A stretch of DNA of 64,000 nt from Blasia pusilla (Eukaryota; Marchantiophyta; Marchantiopsida; Blasiales): contig CM114271.1 in the NCBI GenBank assembly GCA_050084515.1, forward strand, positions 48,484,001-48,548,000. The letters are read 5' to 3'. Shown here piece after piece: positions 46,505 to 56,231 of this stretch (position 1 is the first letter of the stretch; each line of letters starts with the position of its first letter). The translations under genes were made by a program, and so were the position numbers. The notes under the pieces were generated by a model. That model saw only the letters and a list, made by a program, of their open reading frames with translations. It did no database searches and was not told the origin of the DNA.

Positions 46505-46870
46505 TAAACTACCAACGCGACGGTCTCCGACGGGTTGGAGGCATCCGTTCTAGCCGGGCTATCATGGCAACCTGTTAGAGTCCGACAGGTTGCGCGCCTT
46601 TGCCGTCTTGGGGGAAGAACGAAAGGTACCCGCGCGACCCGTCAAAGACCGACCGGTTGCACCCTTCCCTCGTCTTGGGATAACAAGGCGGGGTACCTAC
46701 GCTACTCGTCGGAGGCCGACGGGTTGCACGCTTCCCTCATCTTGGGGTAATAGGCGAGGTACCTAGGCAAATCGTTGGTTACAGACACGTTGCACTCTTT
46801 TCTATCTCTTGGGTAACAATGCGATAACGGATAGTTCCGAGGCAACCTCTTGCAATCCGACGGGTCACAA
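46505..46870. repeat. Second palindrome array, 65-bp period
   Basis: Palindrome-like words start near 46510, 46570, 46637, 46702, 46767 and 46850. The last clear steps are 65 bp. The spacers share CGTCTTGGG, GGTACCTA and TTCCCTC. The spacer sequence is unrelated to that of the 43.7 kb array; only the palindrome and the period agree. Confidence 0.8.
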
Positions 46871-47206
46871 GGTCTACTTTGAGTTGGAAAATCCCATAAC
46901 AGTCCCCAATGATTAGTTACCTTAGCAAATGTAAGCGATGTCTCGTGTTTGATGCTAGCAAAATCGTCTCAATAGACCACTAGTCGGCATAAAGGGGGTA
47001 CCAACCCAACGGACTCTGACTGCTTCCAATTTGCATTGGGACAAGGAAACAAAAAACGGAACTGGGTGCTTCTCAACCCACGTCTCTGATTCCCAAATTC
47101 TGCAACCCATCGGACTCCGACAGGTTGCAACAGAATTGAATCCATCATGTCAAACAATCTCACCTACCAAACTTCATCTTGTCAGGAGAATCTGAGTCTC
47201 TATTCA

Positions 47207-47270
47207 CTATAAATTGAACATTCTCATTCTCATTCCCATACCCATTCTTATCCTCATTCTTATTCTATGT
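47207..47270 (+). promoter_or_regulatory. TATA box and CTCATTC repeats before the MULE gene
   Basis: CTATAAATT at 47207-47215 lies about 80 bases before the ATG at 47296. From 47221 to 47265, CTCATTC/CCATTC words repeat about six times. An isolated palindrome lies upstream at 47101-47128. Confidence 0.55.
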
Positions 47271-47295
47271 CTCCTCTCGGTGGAATCTTCTGGGA

Positions 47296-47829
47296 ATGGA
47301 TAATTATGTGAAGCTCACTTGTGGCAGTCATCTAGCAGCCCTTCCTCAATCGGAAATTGTTCGACCGCAAGCTCGTGAGTCTTTCATACCAGTGGATGAA
47401 TTTTTTCTCTCAATTCGATTTTTTCTCCAAATTGGAACCATCTTTGTGTCCAAGGATGGTAGGGTGGACGGTACGGAGGACATAATAGGTGAGATAATCC
47501 AACCAGTGATTGCAGACCATAAAGTATGGAATCTCTTACCTCTAGCAAATGGTCAATACAGAGTTTATGGCTTGCCTCTGAATTCCTCTGTTTCCCAAGT
47601 AGACGGTCGAGAATTTCCTAGTGCACCGAGCTCTACGTTTGCAACTCCTAGCTCAGTAGATCCAGCATCGACTCCAACTTCACACGTTTGTTACAATGTT
47701 GTCCTTCAAGAAGAAATTCCCGATGTTTTCAACCTCAATGGATCGGTCGGACACCAACCGGGCCCTCTGTCTGCCTACTCGGTCTTCTTGCGGATATCAG
47801 GCAATAGTTTCCTTTATCTCTGGCCTTGA
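47296..47829 (+). pseudogene. MULE gene, first exon region
   Basis: An ATG at 47296 after the TATA box opens 177 codons: MDNYVKLTCGSHLAALPQSE, FFLQIGTIFVSKDGRVDGTE, then IGEIIQPVIADHKVWNLLPL and a Ser/Thr/Pro-rich end. It overlaps the next frame at 47826. A small intron ending in GCAATAG at 47807, or a frameshift, would join them. I recognise no domain in this part; its position before a Cys-rich transposase suggests the N-terminal DNA-binding part. Confidence 0.5.
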
Positions 47830-49307
47830 AAATGTTCAAGCACATTCTTGTCGACGAGCTGCCGCCCACGTACGATGGTAATTGTATTTTTGAGTTGCCT
47901 CCACTTGCTGCTCCTGCTCAAAAGAAAGATGGAGGACGCTTGAAGGGTATGGACAGAAAGTCTGATTGTCATCGACGGTGCAGGCTTCAACGGACTAGTG
48001 CTTCAATTCTAGATGGTCCTTGGATTGTCTCCTGCCGCCAATGCGTTGGAGCCTTGGAGTGTAGAAGTCCAGCATGCCCGTATCTAGAGTACAACGGGCG
48101 GGTCAATACTTCGCAATTCCCCCCCAAGAATGCAGAAATTCCATATGAGGTTGGTGCCACCATACCGCCGGGAGGCCATCAATGTTCTCATTGTCAAGCA
48201 TCCCCTTTCTGCGTTGGAGTGTGTCCTGCATACATATTTTTCATTGTCCACGACTTGGGCTCCACGTCAGAATACACAAGGATGGCAGTTCTTGTTGGCT
48301 CCCACACTCATCCTGTGACCGATGCAATTCACAGACACATCAAGGAGGATGTGGCGAAGAAAGTGGCCAAGGTCTTCAGAAAGTCTTCGGGTTCAAAGCT
48401 TGGAGTGATCAAGCTAACAACAACATCACAAATTTGTGAACAATTGCTTGGAATCCCTGGACAGGGCGAGATCACGGCTGCTGAGGAGAAACAACTCTGG
48501 GAAAATGTCGCATTTCTCGCTAATCCCGAATGCTTCCGGAATTTGCTGTGTCAAATACGGGTACTCGATGGAAAGATGGCCGAAATGGATGCCATTTTCA
48601 GAATCAAGTCTAACTCTAGATTTCCATTCATTCAAAGATGGCAGTTCATGGATCAGGGAAGCAAAGGATCCATGGCCTATGTCTTCAAAATGTCAACGAC
48701 AGGTCCGTCGAGTGGCCTCGATCTTATAGATCGAATGAGGGAAGAGGAAGATCTTTACGGCAGCTGGGTAAGCTTTGATATTTGCTACAGAGTGTTGAAC
48801 GGATGGTTGACAATGGGTGCTCACATTTATGACCATGTGGAGAAGGGACTCAAAACTATATTTGTCTGTGAAGTAAAAACAGAAGACGTTGGAAGTTTGA
48901 AGATGTGTTGGTTACTCTTCTTGGAGGTGGTGAAGGAAAACAAAAGGCCACCTCCGAAAATTTATGGGTTCATGGCGGACAATGCACAACCTGGGTGGAT
49001 TGCTATCAGGGAAGTTTTTTGGGGTGGGGAGGTTCAACCGGAGAGAGAAAGGTTGGATGCTTTCCATTGGCAACAGTCTATGACCCGCTACACCAAATCT
49101 TGCATGAAGGAGAATAAGAGGACGGAGCATGTCACTCTACTCCAACGCTGCAAGGACAACAAAACCTTGAAACACGCCATGGAATGCCAAGAAGAAATTC
49201 ATGGGTGGTGGAGGAAACATGCGATTGAGGAGAAGAACAAAGAGTTATGCTCTTGGTTGAGTTGGTGGACTCAACAAATGAGACAATGGGGAAACTTCAT
49301 GCGGGAG
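47808..49307 (+). CDS. MULE-type transposase, Cys-rich domain and DDE core (first two Asp)
   Basis: A 510-residue frame, used here up to the donor at 49308. Counting residues from 47826, the first part has Cys pairs (C70, C73, C79, C84; C120, C123, C129, C133) that look zinc-binding. The RNase-H-like core shows GSWVSFDICYRV with D318, then IYGFMADNAQPG with D385, then a DxxH motif DAFHW (411-414). These three are the signature of the MULE/IS256-like DDE superfamily. The exon ends QWGNFMRE in phase 0. No internal stop is present, so this part could still be translated. Divergent from the methylase-like gene. Confidence 0.75.
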
Positions 49308-49768
49308 GTGAGTGCACTAATTTGTCTCATTGAAAATTGTTTGAAGAGTTGCAGCTAAAGGTGAGAAGCGTGGGCACTATAGGGATTTCAAACCGAAGAA
49401 ACCAAGCACCTTGTCGGATGCAACAGGTTGACTCCCTGAGTGTTCAACCCTTTGCTTACCGACAGGTTGCAATGTGTGCAACGAGTCGAAATCCGACGGG
49501 TTGCAAGTCGCACGGCCAAATTTACTTGCAACCCGTCGAAATCAGACGGGTTGACGGGTTTCCTGAGAGTGCAACCGGTCGGAAAAGGACGGGTTGCAAG
49601 TCACATGGCCAAATTTACTTGTAACCCGTCGAAATCCGACGGGTTGCACTAGGTGGTTCCTGGGTGTTGCAACACGTCGGAAACCAACGGGTTACAGAGT
49701 CATTCATGGGATGCCTCCAACTTGCAACTCGTCTGGTTCCGACAGGTAGCTTTTTTCTTTGCTCATAG
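49308..49768 (+). other. Intron of the MULE gene, packed with palindromes
   Basis: Donor GTGAGT at 49308, acceptor TTTGCTCATAG at 49768, length 461. Both junctions are in phase 0 and join QWGNFMRE to SYFGSLLTVPLLEG. Palindrome copies are near 49404, 49478-49504, 49528-49553, 49570-49597, 49621-49647, 49668-49694 and 49723-49748, spaced about 45-50 bp. Retention would add in-frame stops. Confidence 0.75.
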
Positions 49769-50818
49769 AGCTATTTTGGTTCCCTTCTCACAGTGCCGTT
49801 GTTGGAGGGATTGAACATTCATGAAAATGACCTATGCCCCAACACAAGTGGAGCAGAAAGTGTTCATTCCTCGTGGAGGTCGTCACAATCATGCCAAAGA
49901 ATTTCACTTGTGGAGGCATGCCAACAAGACCAGGCAAGAGCAATGCTACAATATGCAGCATCCCATATCTTCCTCACAAAAGGCATAACAAAAGGAAGGG
50001 GGCCTTCGATCTACAAGCTCTATGTCAAGGCGGCTGTGACATCGGGTGATGAGAAACTCTATGTGGAAGCCTTCAATCGATGCGTAGCAGGAACTCCCCT
50101 CGAGCAAGATGTACACATTGGTGGGGATATTCGTGGGCGCGTTTCAAGACGTCCCATACAGATGGTGGTAGAGCAATCCAAGCGAGACTCGTGGAGACCA
50201 GATAAGTATCTTGACTTCAGGCACGTGAAGAGGCAGCATCGAGGAACGAATCCGGTGATTGATTTGGATGAGGAAATTACGCCGCCCAAGTATTCGGGGA
50301 CCCCGGATTGCTCCCAAATCCGTGATGGAGTAACTTCTCCAAAATCAGTGAATGTTTTATTTCAAAAGCCCTACGTTGCTGGAAGTTCGCAACATCCGAT
50401 CGCTGGGGTGGTTCAACAATATGGGATTTCGGTCATGGAGGTGGATTGCAACATGAAACGGTGGCATATATCTCGAAGCAACCCTGGATGTGGACCCACT
50501 TGCAGGGCAGGATCTGATGGCATTAGGAGAGCATGCGGCACTTTCCTAAATAAGAATTGTATAAGGACTGGACGACCACTGCATGAGTTTTGGGGACTCA
50601 AAACCTTTGATCGTTTCACGAGGACCGCGGATCAATTGAAGTACTTCTTCTGCCCAAATGAATCTTGCGCTTTCCGCAAGTCTTATCTGGTTGCCATTGG
50701 AGCTTCAGGGAATACCCCCACGATTTGGCCCATCGCCGTAGGTAAGAATTGCACTCAAGACAAAGTGGACAATCTTACAAGTGTCAGTTTCAGACTCGTA
50801 GACGGAGGAAGTTCATAG
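49769..50818 (+). CDS. MULE-type transposase, catalytic Glu exon
   Basis: Open from the acceptor to a TAG at 50818. Near the start, LCPNTSGAESVHSSWRSS carries the expected catalytic Glu (N-x-GAES is where MULEs have NNAxES). A basic, Arg-rich middle follows (IQMVVEQSKRDSWRPDKYLD, FRHVKRQHRG). Cys/His-containing text CNMKRWHISRSNPGCGPTC, GTFLNKNC and FFCPNESC then suggests another zinc site. The end (50742-50818) may be intronic: G|GTAAGAA is at 50742. Confidence 0.7.
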   Translation, partial: SYFGSLLTVPLLEGLNIHENDLCPNTSGAESVHSSWRSSQSCQRISLVEACQQDQARAMLQYAASHIFLTKGITKGRGPSIYKLYVKAAVTSGDEKLYVEAFNRCVAGTPLEQDVHIGGDIRGRVSRRPIQMVVEQSKRDSWRPDKYLDFRHVKRQHRGTNPVIDLDEEITPPKYSGTPDCSQIRDGVTSPKSVNVLFQKPYVAGSSQHPIAGVVQQYGISVMEVDCNMKRWHISRSNPGCGPTCRAGSDGIRRACGTFLNKNCIRTGRPLHEFWGLKTFDRFTRTADQLKYFFCPNESCAFRKSYLVAIGASGNTPTIWPIAVGKNCTQDKVDNLTSVSFRLVDGGSS

Positions 50819-50887
50819 CATGTTCGCATTATAGAGACCTTCACATTTTGTATTCAACCCAAGATTGACGTCAACATGTACCCGTAG

Positions 50888-51310
50888 AAGGTGGATGATC
50901 TCAATCCACTATTTCTGTTTGAGTCTAGAAATGGGGTGAAGAGAAACAGAATGTGTAGGCCAACAGTGGAGAGAGCAGAGCGAATTGCATCAGCTCGAGA
51001 GTCAAGAATGGAGATCATCGCCACAAAAGATGTCCACAGTGGCAATGGAATAGGAAGGATGTATTGGGTGAGAAACAACAGTGTAAATTTAAGTGTCACA
51101 GGGGTGTATGTGGCGCACATCTGTTGCTTTCCCACATGTTCATGTGATGACTTTGTTCAAAGAGAGACAAGTGGCAAAAGAAATTTCCCTTGTAAGCACA
51201 TATACTATGTGTTGCTTGTAGTTTTAAGAGAGTCGGAGGTAGGAGTAGGAATCCACCAACCAATTCTGTCCCTCAAAGAAGTGCGAAGTATTTTAAACAA
51301 ACCACTTTGA
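50888..51310 (+). CDS. MULE-type transposase, SWIM zinc finger exon
   Basis: The frame opens after an AG at 50887 with KVDDLNPLFLFESRNGVKRN. It carries a SWIM finger: CSC (51137-51145), 15 residues, then CKH (51191-51199), the CxC-xn-CxH pattern that follows the DDE core in MULE transposases. It ends LKEVRSILNKPL, stop at 51310. Between 50819 and 50887 there is either an intron or decay; I could not fix a donor in matching phase. Confidence 0.75.
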   Translation, partial: KVDDLNPLFLFESRNGVKRNRMCRPTVERAERIASARESRMEIIATKDVHSGNGIGRMYWVRNNSVNLSVTGVYVAHICCFPTCSCDDFVQRETSGKRNFPCKHIYYVLLVVLRESEVGVGIHQPILSLKEVRSILNKPL

Positions 51311-51650
51311 GGATGCAAAATGAGGTTTTAGACTATACTTTTATTTTTCCCGAGCCTTCACTTTGAGCTTGAACTCTATTCAGCCTAGGGCAAATGATAA
51401 ATTTTTTCCAGACCTTGGATGGAAAAAGTGATTGGTTCCACACTTATGATTCCACTGATTTTTTAAGTTTTCTAAATTTTGTGCAATTTGCAACTCGTCG
51501 GACTCAGTGGGTTTGCCAAAATGTGGAAGAGGAAAAAAAAAACTGTGGGAGTGCTTAAGAACTGAGCAGAAAAGTGCAAAAAAATTCACACAAAAAGTTT
51601 TCTCTCTTCAACCCAACGGAAACTCTCTTCAAATCACATGAAACTCTCTT
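51311..51650. other. 3' region of the MULE gene
   Basis: AT-rich. One degenerate palindrome half (GCAACTCGTCGGACTC) is at 51488. It ends in repeated AAACTCTCTTCAA/AAACTCTCTTAAA words near 51600-51650, next to gypsy G4. No gene is visible. Confidence 0.5.
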
Positions 51651-51739
51651 AAAAAAAAAGTATCTCTTTTGGTTGAAGGTAGTTTCCTCTCTCCTCTCTC
51701 CTCTCTTCCTCTCCTCTTACCACACCTCGACTCATCCAT

Positions 51740-52849
51740 ACGTCACCTGACCACCACCATGGCCGATAAGCAACGATCTTCTCCCATAAGTCAAGGATAA
51801 ATCTTGGGAGATATAGCACTATACTCCCCACCAACACATCGTAGGACTTAGCTGGTGTCGTAATCGCACGTGTGCGCACCATAGCACTATCCGTCGTATG
51901 CTCTGGCTAGACTCTAACAGCTATCTCCTTTCGAGTCATATACTGCATGGGTAACAGGCCCCCAATCGAGGTCTATATTTGGAAGGGACAAGGCTGAACG
52001 TCGGCCTTCCGTAATCCCAATGCTAAACACGCGGCCGTCCCTAATTTCAAGGGCTGCCTACGCTCCCAAATCAAGTAGGATGCACTACGGGTGGTACACT
52101 ATCCCTGTCAGACTTACCAAGCAAAATACTCCCGCTCGATTATCCAATAACACCACGCTAGGTGTCACCATGGCCCGCTCTATGGCCCGTCGAGTTGGCA
52201 TATCTACCAACTTCGCCGCTGCCGCATGCCATGACTCAATGGGGGACGTCTCGAGCACTTGCTCCGAGGGCAAGTCCACCACCTCCTCAACTACCTCTGA
52301 ACGAGAGGCAATCACCTCTCCATGCTCACACAATGTGGCGGCCAGTCGGAACAACTGAGCTGGTCCAACTCCCAACGTCGCCAACTCTATGGCGGAAAAT
52401 AACGGAGCTTGGCTTACCCTGGTGGCCACCTCCAACAATGTGGTCAACATTGAATCCACTTGAGCCGTCATAGGAGCTGCCACTCCAACTCCTCGTGACG
52501 TCGATGTACCTGCTTGACCTGTAGGCACCTCTGGTCGTCCAGGCACCATCGATGGCGTGTGTAGTGCCTCTAACAACGTGAATGATTGTGGAACCTTGGC
52601 GTGCCATCCATTGGTCCCCTCCCGTGGGTCAATCTCAACTCCACCTCTCGATGGCTTAGTGCCTCTTGCAGCTCCCCGAGTCACCACCGCAACAGTCTCA
52701 ACTTGAGCTGCACTACATGTAAGCCCCATACAAGAAAGATCCTCAACCGGATCAGGGTAAGAGGTGGAAGCTGGAGCCACATTAGCTACTCTTGGCTCCG
52801 TGCCTTCCCTGAGCTGCATCATCGTCATGGCAACAATCCTCTCCTCCAA
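51740..52849 (-). pseudogene. G4 protease and spacer
   Basis: 52085-52849 (254 residues, no stop) is the gag-PR spacer: VPQSFTLLEALHTPSMVPGR, FSAIELATLGVGPAQLFRLA, AVVLLDN-like text and FCLVSLTGIVYHP. The active site should follow; it reads LLDLGA, so the Ser of DSG is Leu. The block AKSYDVLVGSIVLYLPRFIL is at 51790-51855. Several stops lie between. No methyltransferase follows. Confidence 0.75.
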
Positions 52850-52979
52850 GTGATCGATGCGCCATCTCTAGTGCTCTCGCTCCATCTCCTCTTGCAGGTG
52901 GTGGTCCTAAACCACCACGTCTAGCAACAACTCCTCAACCTTCTCTAAGACGACCACCCCCAGACCCTTGGCCTACCTC

Positions 52980-53075
52980 TAGACGTGCCTCTCGACGGAG
53001 GTCAAAACATCTATCCCTAGTGTGACCATATTTGTGGCAATAGTCACATTCGTACTGTGGTGGGGCCATCCTCTC
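52980..53075 (-). pseudogene. G4 CCHC zinc knuckle
   Basis: The minus strand reads CDYCHKYGHTRDRCFDLRRE, a perfect CX2CX4HX4C nucleocapsid knuckle, followed by Gly/Arg-rich text. Confidence 0.85.
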
Positions 53076-53315
53076 TGCTCCTGAGCAATTGGAGGTGCTC
53101 ATGGTCCTCTCCCATGTCGTGGGCAGTCTCTTTGCCTATGGGCCTCTCCAACAAGAGAACATCCGTCCCTTCTGGGCAACATATGTAGGCACCGATTGTT
53201 GCCTAATAGGCTTACGGTACCCGCCCTGCTCTCTAGGCACACTGGCCCCCTCCCGTGGTACTGGTGCTCGTTGTGGCACCTGTGGGGTTACCGTCGCTCG
53301 TGGACCCGTAAACTC

Positions 53316-54250
53316 TCAAGAAAATCTAGTGGTTACTTCTTGCTCCTCACTCATGTTGACCTCAATACACTTCGACAACTCGAAGACCACCTTCAATGTG
53401 GGCTTTGCTGTGTGAATGAGCACCGCATCTCGGACTCTCCTCCGTAGTTCTTGATCCAGAACCCCGTACCAATACTGGACTAACTGCGCCTCAGTCACTC
53501 CCAATGATCAACCTTCTCATGCACGTGAATGCCTCTTTGAGACTCTCACCTGATCGTTGCTGAAAATTGTATAGACTCTTTAGCTTGTCGGTGCGTAAGC
53601 CCTGGGTGCGTAAGCCCTGGTAGCTCTTTCCCAACGGTTGGAAGAACTCCACTGTGGGAATGAAGCTAGATGGCCCTCTACCATCAGAGGTCTGTGCCAT
53701 GTTGTCTATCTCACTGCCCTCCTCTCCATCTACTCTCCGGGCTGATGGTGTGGATCCTTCTCCTCTCACGATCCCATCATATGCCTCGCGACCACTAGTG
53801 GACACATACCCTGGAGCCCAATACATCCTCCAGGCATCAATCTCTACTGAATATAGTGATCAAAACTCCATGTAATCATCCATCGGAGGACCCTTCAAGT
53901 GTTGGAACAACCCCTTCCATGCCATGAGAGGGTTGAACCGTGTCGGGATCCGTATCTCGTGGAAATTGCACCACGTGTCAAACTCTGGATGAAGTCATCT
54001 AAGTCGATGGTGCCCACTACACCCGAGAAACGACGCATGCCCCGATAGCCCATGTCGTCCATCTCCTGCCAAGTGACATTGACTCCGTCTGCGATCTTGT
54101 CATGAGACCTGCTGTCCAATGATGACGATCCAGCCAAGGATGGAAGTCTAGGTAGCTCCTCACTCGTAACCCTTCTGTATCTCACTCCACTCCGTGTCAC
54201 ACCACTACTAGTGCTCGCACTACCCCGTTTTTCCGAACCCGGGAAGAACG
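53316..54250 (-). pseudogene. G4 gag capsid region
   Basis: 53895-54200 reads MDDMGYRGMRRFSGVVGTID, LDDFIQSL. 53491-53826 has FFQPLGKSYQGLRTQ, LKSLYNFQQRSGESLKEAFT and CMRRLI. 53316-53504 has MGVTEAQLVQYWYGVLDQEL. A 15-base direct duplication (GTGCGTAAGCCCTGG) at about 53592-53620 adds codons. Frames differ between pieces. Confidence 0.8.
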
Positions 54251-55805
54251 CCGTGATGACAACTGTGTCTCACCCGCTCAAGCACTCAGACTCACCAAGA
54301 GTCTTCCACACTCCTCACTAGCTCACCTACGCTAATGGTAATCCCATGACGACACACCCGGCCTCACGCACACTCAACACTTGGGCTCATCGTGAGCCTT
54401 CCAACAAACTCACTTAAACTATCGACACTCTCGAGTCATACACGTGAAACCTACTCGGAAACCGCCGTATATCCACAAACATGCTACATATGCATGGAGA
54501 CTATACTTGTCACCATCGTTACATCCATCTAGCCCCAGCAACTACCCAATACCCAACACTCTCAATCACATAAGATAAGTGTGGGAAAAGGGACTCGAAT
54601 GGATAACTTGATCACGCCCTCCAACCTACGGCACCGTCAACACTCACTCCTCCATGTGGTATGGCAACCTCCGCAACATGACACTCTCCTTGACACACAT
54701 CAAACCTCCCATCAATGGATGCAAACTACCCGTCGGCATTGACATGTGTGTCTCCATTACAACTCTCGCAAATCCCAGTTGATAAAGAACTAATGAGTTG
54801 ACCCCCAACCGACTCATAATAGCTGCCAAATTCTCGTCGTGAATCCCCCTATGCTCGCAAAACACCAAGTCTCAAAATGCTCTCCAACTACGTAACTCAA
54901 CGTAATCATATCTTCCCCCTCAAACTGATAGCCTGAACCAACCACGTCTGACCCCAACCATGTATGCATGTCTACCACGTCTCACGTACCTCTACCACGT
55001 TGCCCATGCCTCTACCACATCCACCCCGCCTACCATGTCCGCCCTACCTACCAAGTCTGACAAGCCTACCAATGTCACCATGCCTACCACGTCCGCCTTT
55101 TGTACCATGTGCGCCATGCCTACCACATTGGGAAGGCGCCAACCACGGCGCTCCCAACCACGTGGTGAATGAGAAGGGGGCACGGGCCCGGCCCGCGGCC
55201 CTATGTAGTGGGGGATGGTTCAATGGGGGGGAGGGGGAGAGTCAATAAATGCAGGGAGGAGTCAATAAATGCGGGGAGGAGAAGAGGGTCGCGGCCAAGG
55301 GCCGCGGCTTGCCACCATATGCTCCGACCCCCACTCCCTGGCTCCCGGTCCCGGCTCCCGACGTATCCCACCTACGCCCCAACCTAACATACTCCGCCAC
55401 GCCTTGCCATGTTCTCGTTGCACCTTGCCCTTGTTTCCGACCTAACCCTAGTCCCCGGCGGCTACGACCTAGCCCTAGCAGTTCGCGCCCTACCCCCAAC
55501 GTGCTTCTCTTCGACACTCCCACTATGCCCCGTTCTCTTGACGCTCCAACAATACTCTCCGCTGCACCCAAGCGCTCCTGTCCGACCTCCACTCTGTTGT
55601 TGTCCCTCGTCACATGCACCAGCAAGATCTCAGAAGAAAAATGGACAACGCTTCCACGCACGACTTTTCGAACAAAAAAAATGACAACAAATTGCCAACC
55701 AGCGTATCTAGGGGCTCCCCACCAAGGCAACTCGCTTGCCTACCTACAAACAATAAATTCGCACCTGCCCCCTGACATCTTTCTCATGTGAAAAATAAAG
55801 AGTAG
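54251..55805 (-). other. G4 5' leader with minisatellites
   Basis: 54955-55140 is a degenerate array of a roughly 15-bp word (CATGCCTACCACGT). 55240-55280 repeats GAGTCAATAAATGC twice. 55170-55370 is GC-rich. Long open frames on both strands at 55242-55791 come from this base bias. No gene is recognised. Confidence 0.55.
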
Positions 55806-56231
55806 TAAAAATGGCACACCTGGCCTAAAAACTCCACTCCTCAATCTACATCGGCATATCAAGCCTCGTCCACCCTGTGCTATCAAGGAATCTAGACGCT
55901 AGCACCCAGTTCTAACTCACACACACCAGCAAGAATGGTACTCCAACGGCCCAACATGAGAAAGATGGCTTGGGAAAGCCATCTTCCTCCCTTATACCTA
56001 AAAATAGCTATCCTCCTGGTAACCTGCGCGCACATGTTACCAAGGGCGGGTGACCTGCTCAACAAGTCACCCGGCTGTGAAATACCTCAACAAGAAACAA
56101 TGTTCTTGACACAATGGACCTATCCTCAACCTCATCCGACATCTCGGGACAAAGTTACACTCAAGACAGTCCGCTAGCTCCTATGCCTCATCCACAATAG
56201 ATCTCAGCCTATCGGCTACTCAGATGTGATA
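55806..56231 (-). repeat. G4 LTR long module
   Basis: TAAAAATGGCACACCTGG to CAGATGTGATA, matching 23080-23516 with a deletion of about 35 bp after CTTATA. Neither terminal short module is present, in contrast to G2 and G3. Confidence 0.75.

Larger units (their letters stand above)
40036..51650. mobile_element. Candidate composite transposon: methylase-like gene (minus) and MULE gene (plus)
   Basis: Two divergent genes lie between gypsy halves: the methylase-like copy B (minus) and a MULE transposase (plus). Palindromes of one family occur in the 3' flank and introns of the first, in the spacer between them and in the intron of the second. A solo LTR has landed in the spacer. No clear terminal inverted repeat or 9-11 bp target duplication could be fixed by eye, so the ends given are the points where gypsy similarity stops. 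Confidence 0.5.
51655..56231 (-). mobile_element. Ty3/gypsy element G4 (5' LTR, gag, protease)
   Basis: Minus strand. The LTR long module is at 55806-56231, then a leader of about 1.5 kb, gag (54.2-53.3 kb), CCHC knuckle and protease down to about 51.75 kb. It ends there in CT-rich DNA. RT, RNase H and integrase are not attached; G5 carries them in the same orientation 11.6 kb to the left. Confidence 0.8.

Noticed and set aside
47826-51310. KDZ-type (Zisupton) transposase
   Set aside because: SWIM and Cys-rich parts occur there too, but DxxH after the second Asp, then GAES and a C-terminal SWIM finger fit MULE better. It cannot be fully excluded without a profile search.
40036-51650. Terminal inverted repeat AAGAGAT at both ends of the composite unit
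   Set aside because: Only seven bases agree and both ends are simple purine-rich sequence, so it is not reliable.
55242-55791. Long open frames on both strands (162 and 180 codons)
   Set aside because: GC-rich leader of G4. Both frames are Pro/Arg/Gly-rich without a domain and overlap fully.
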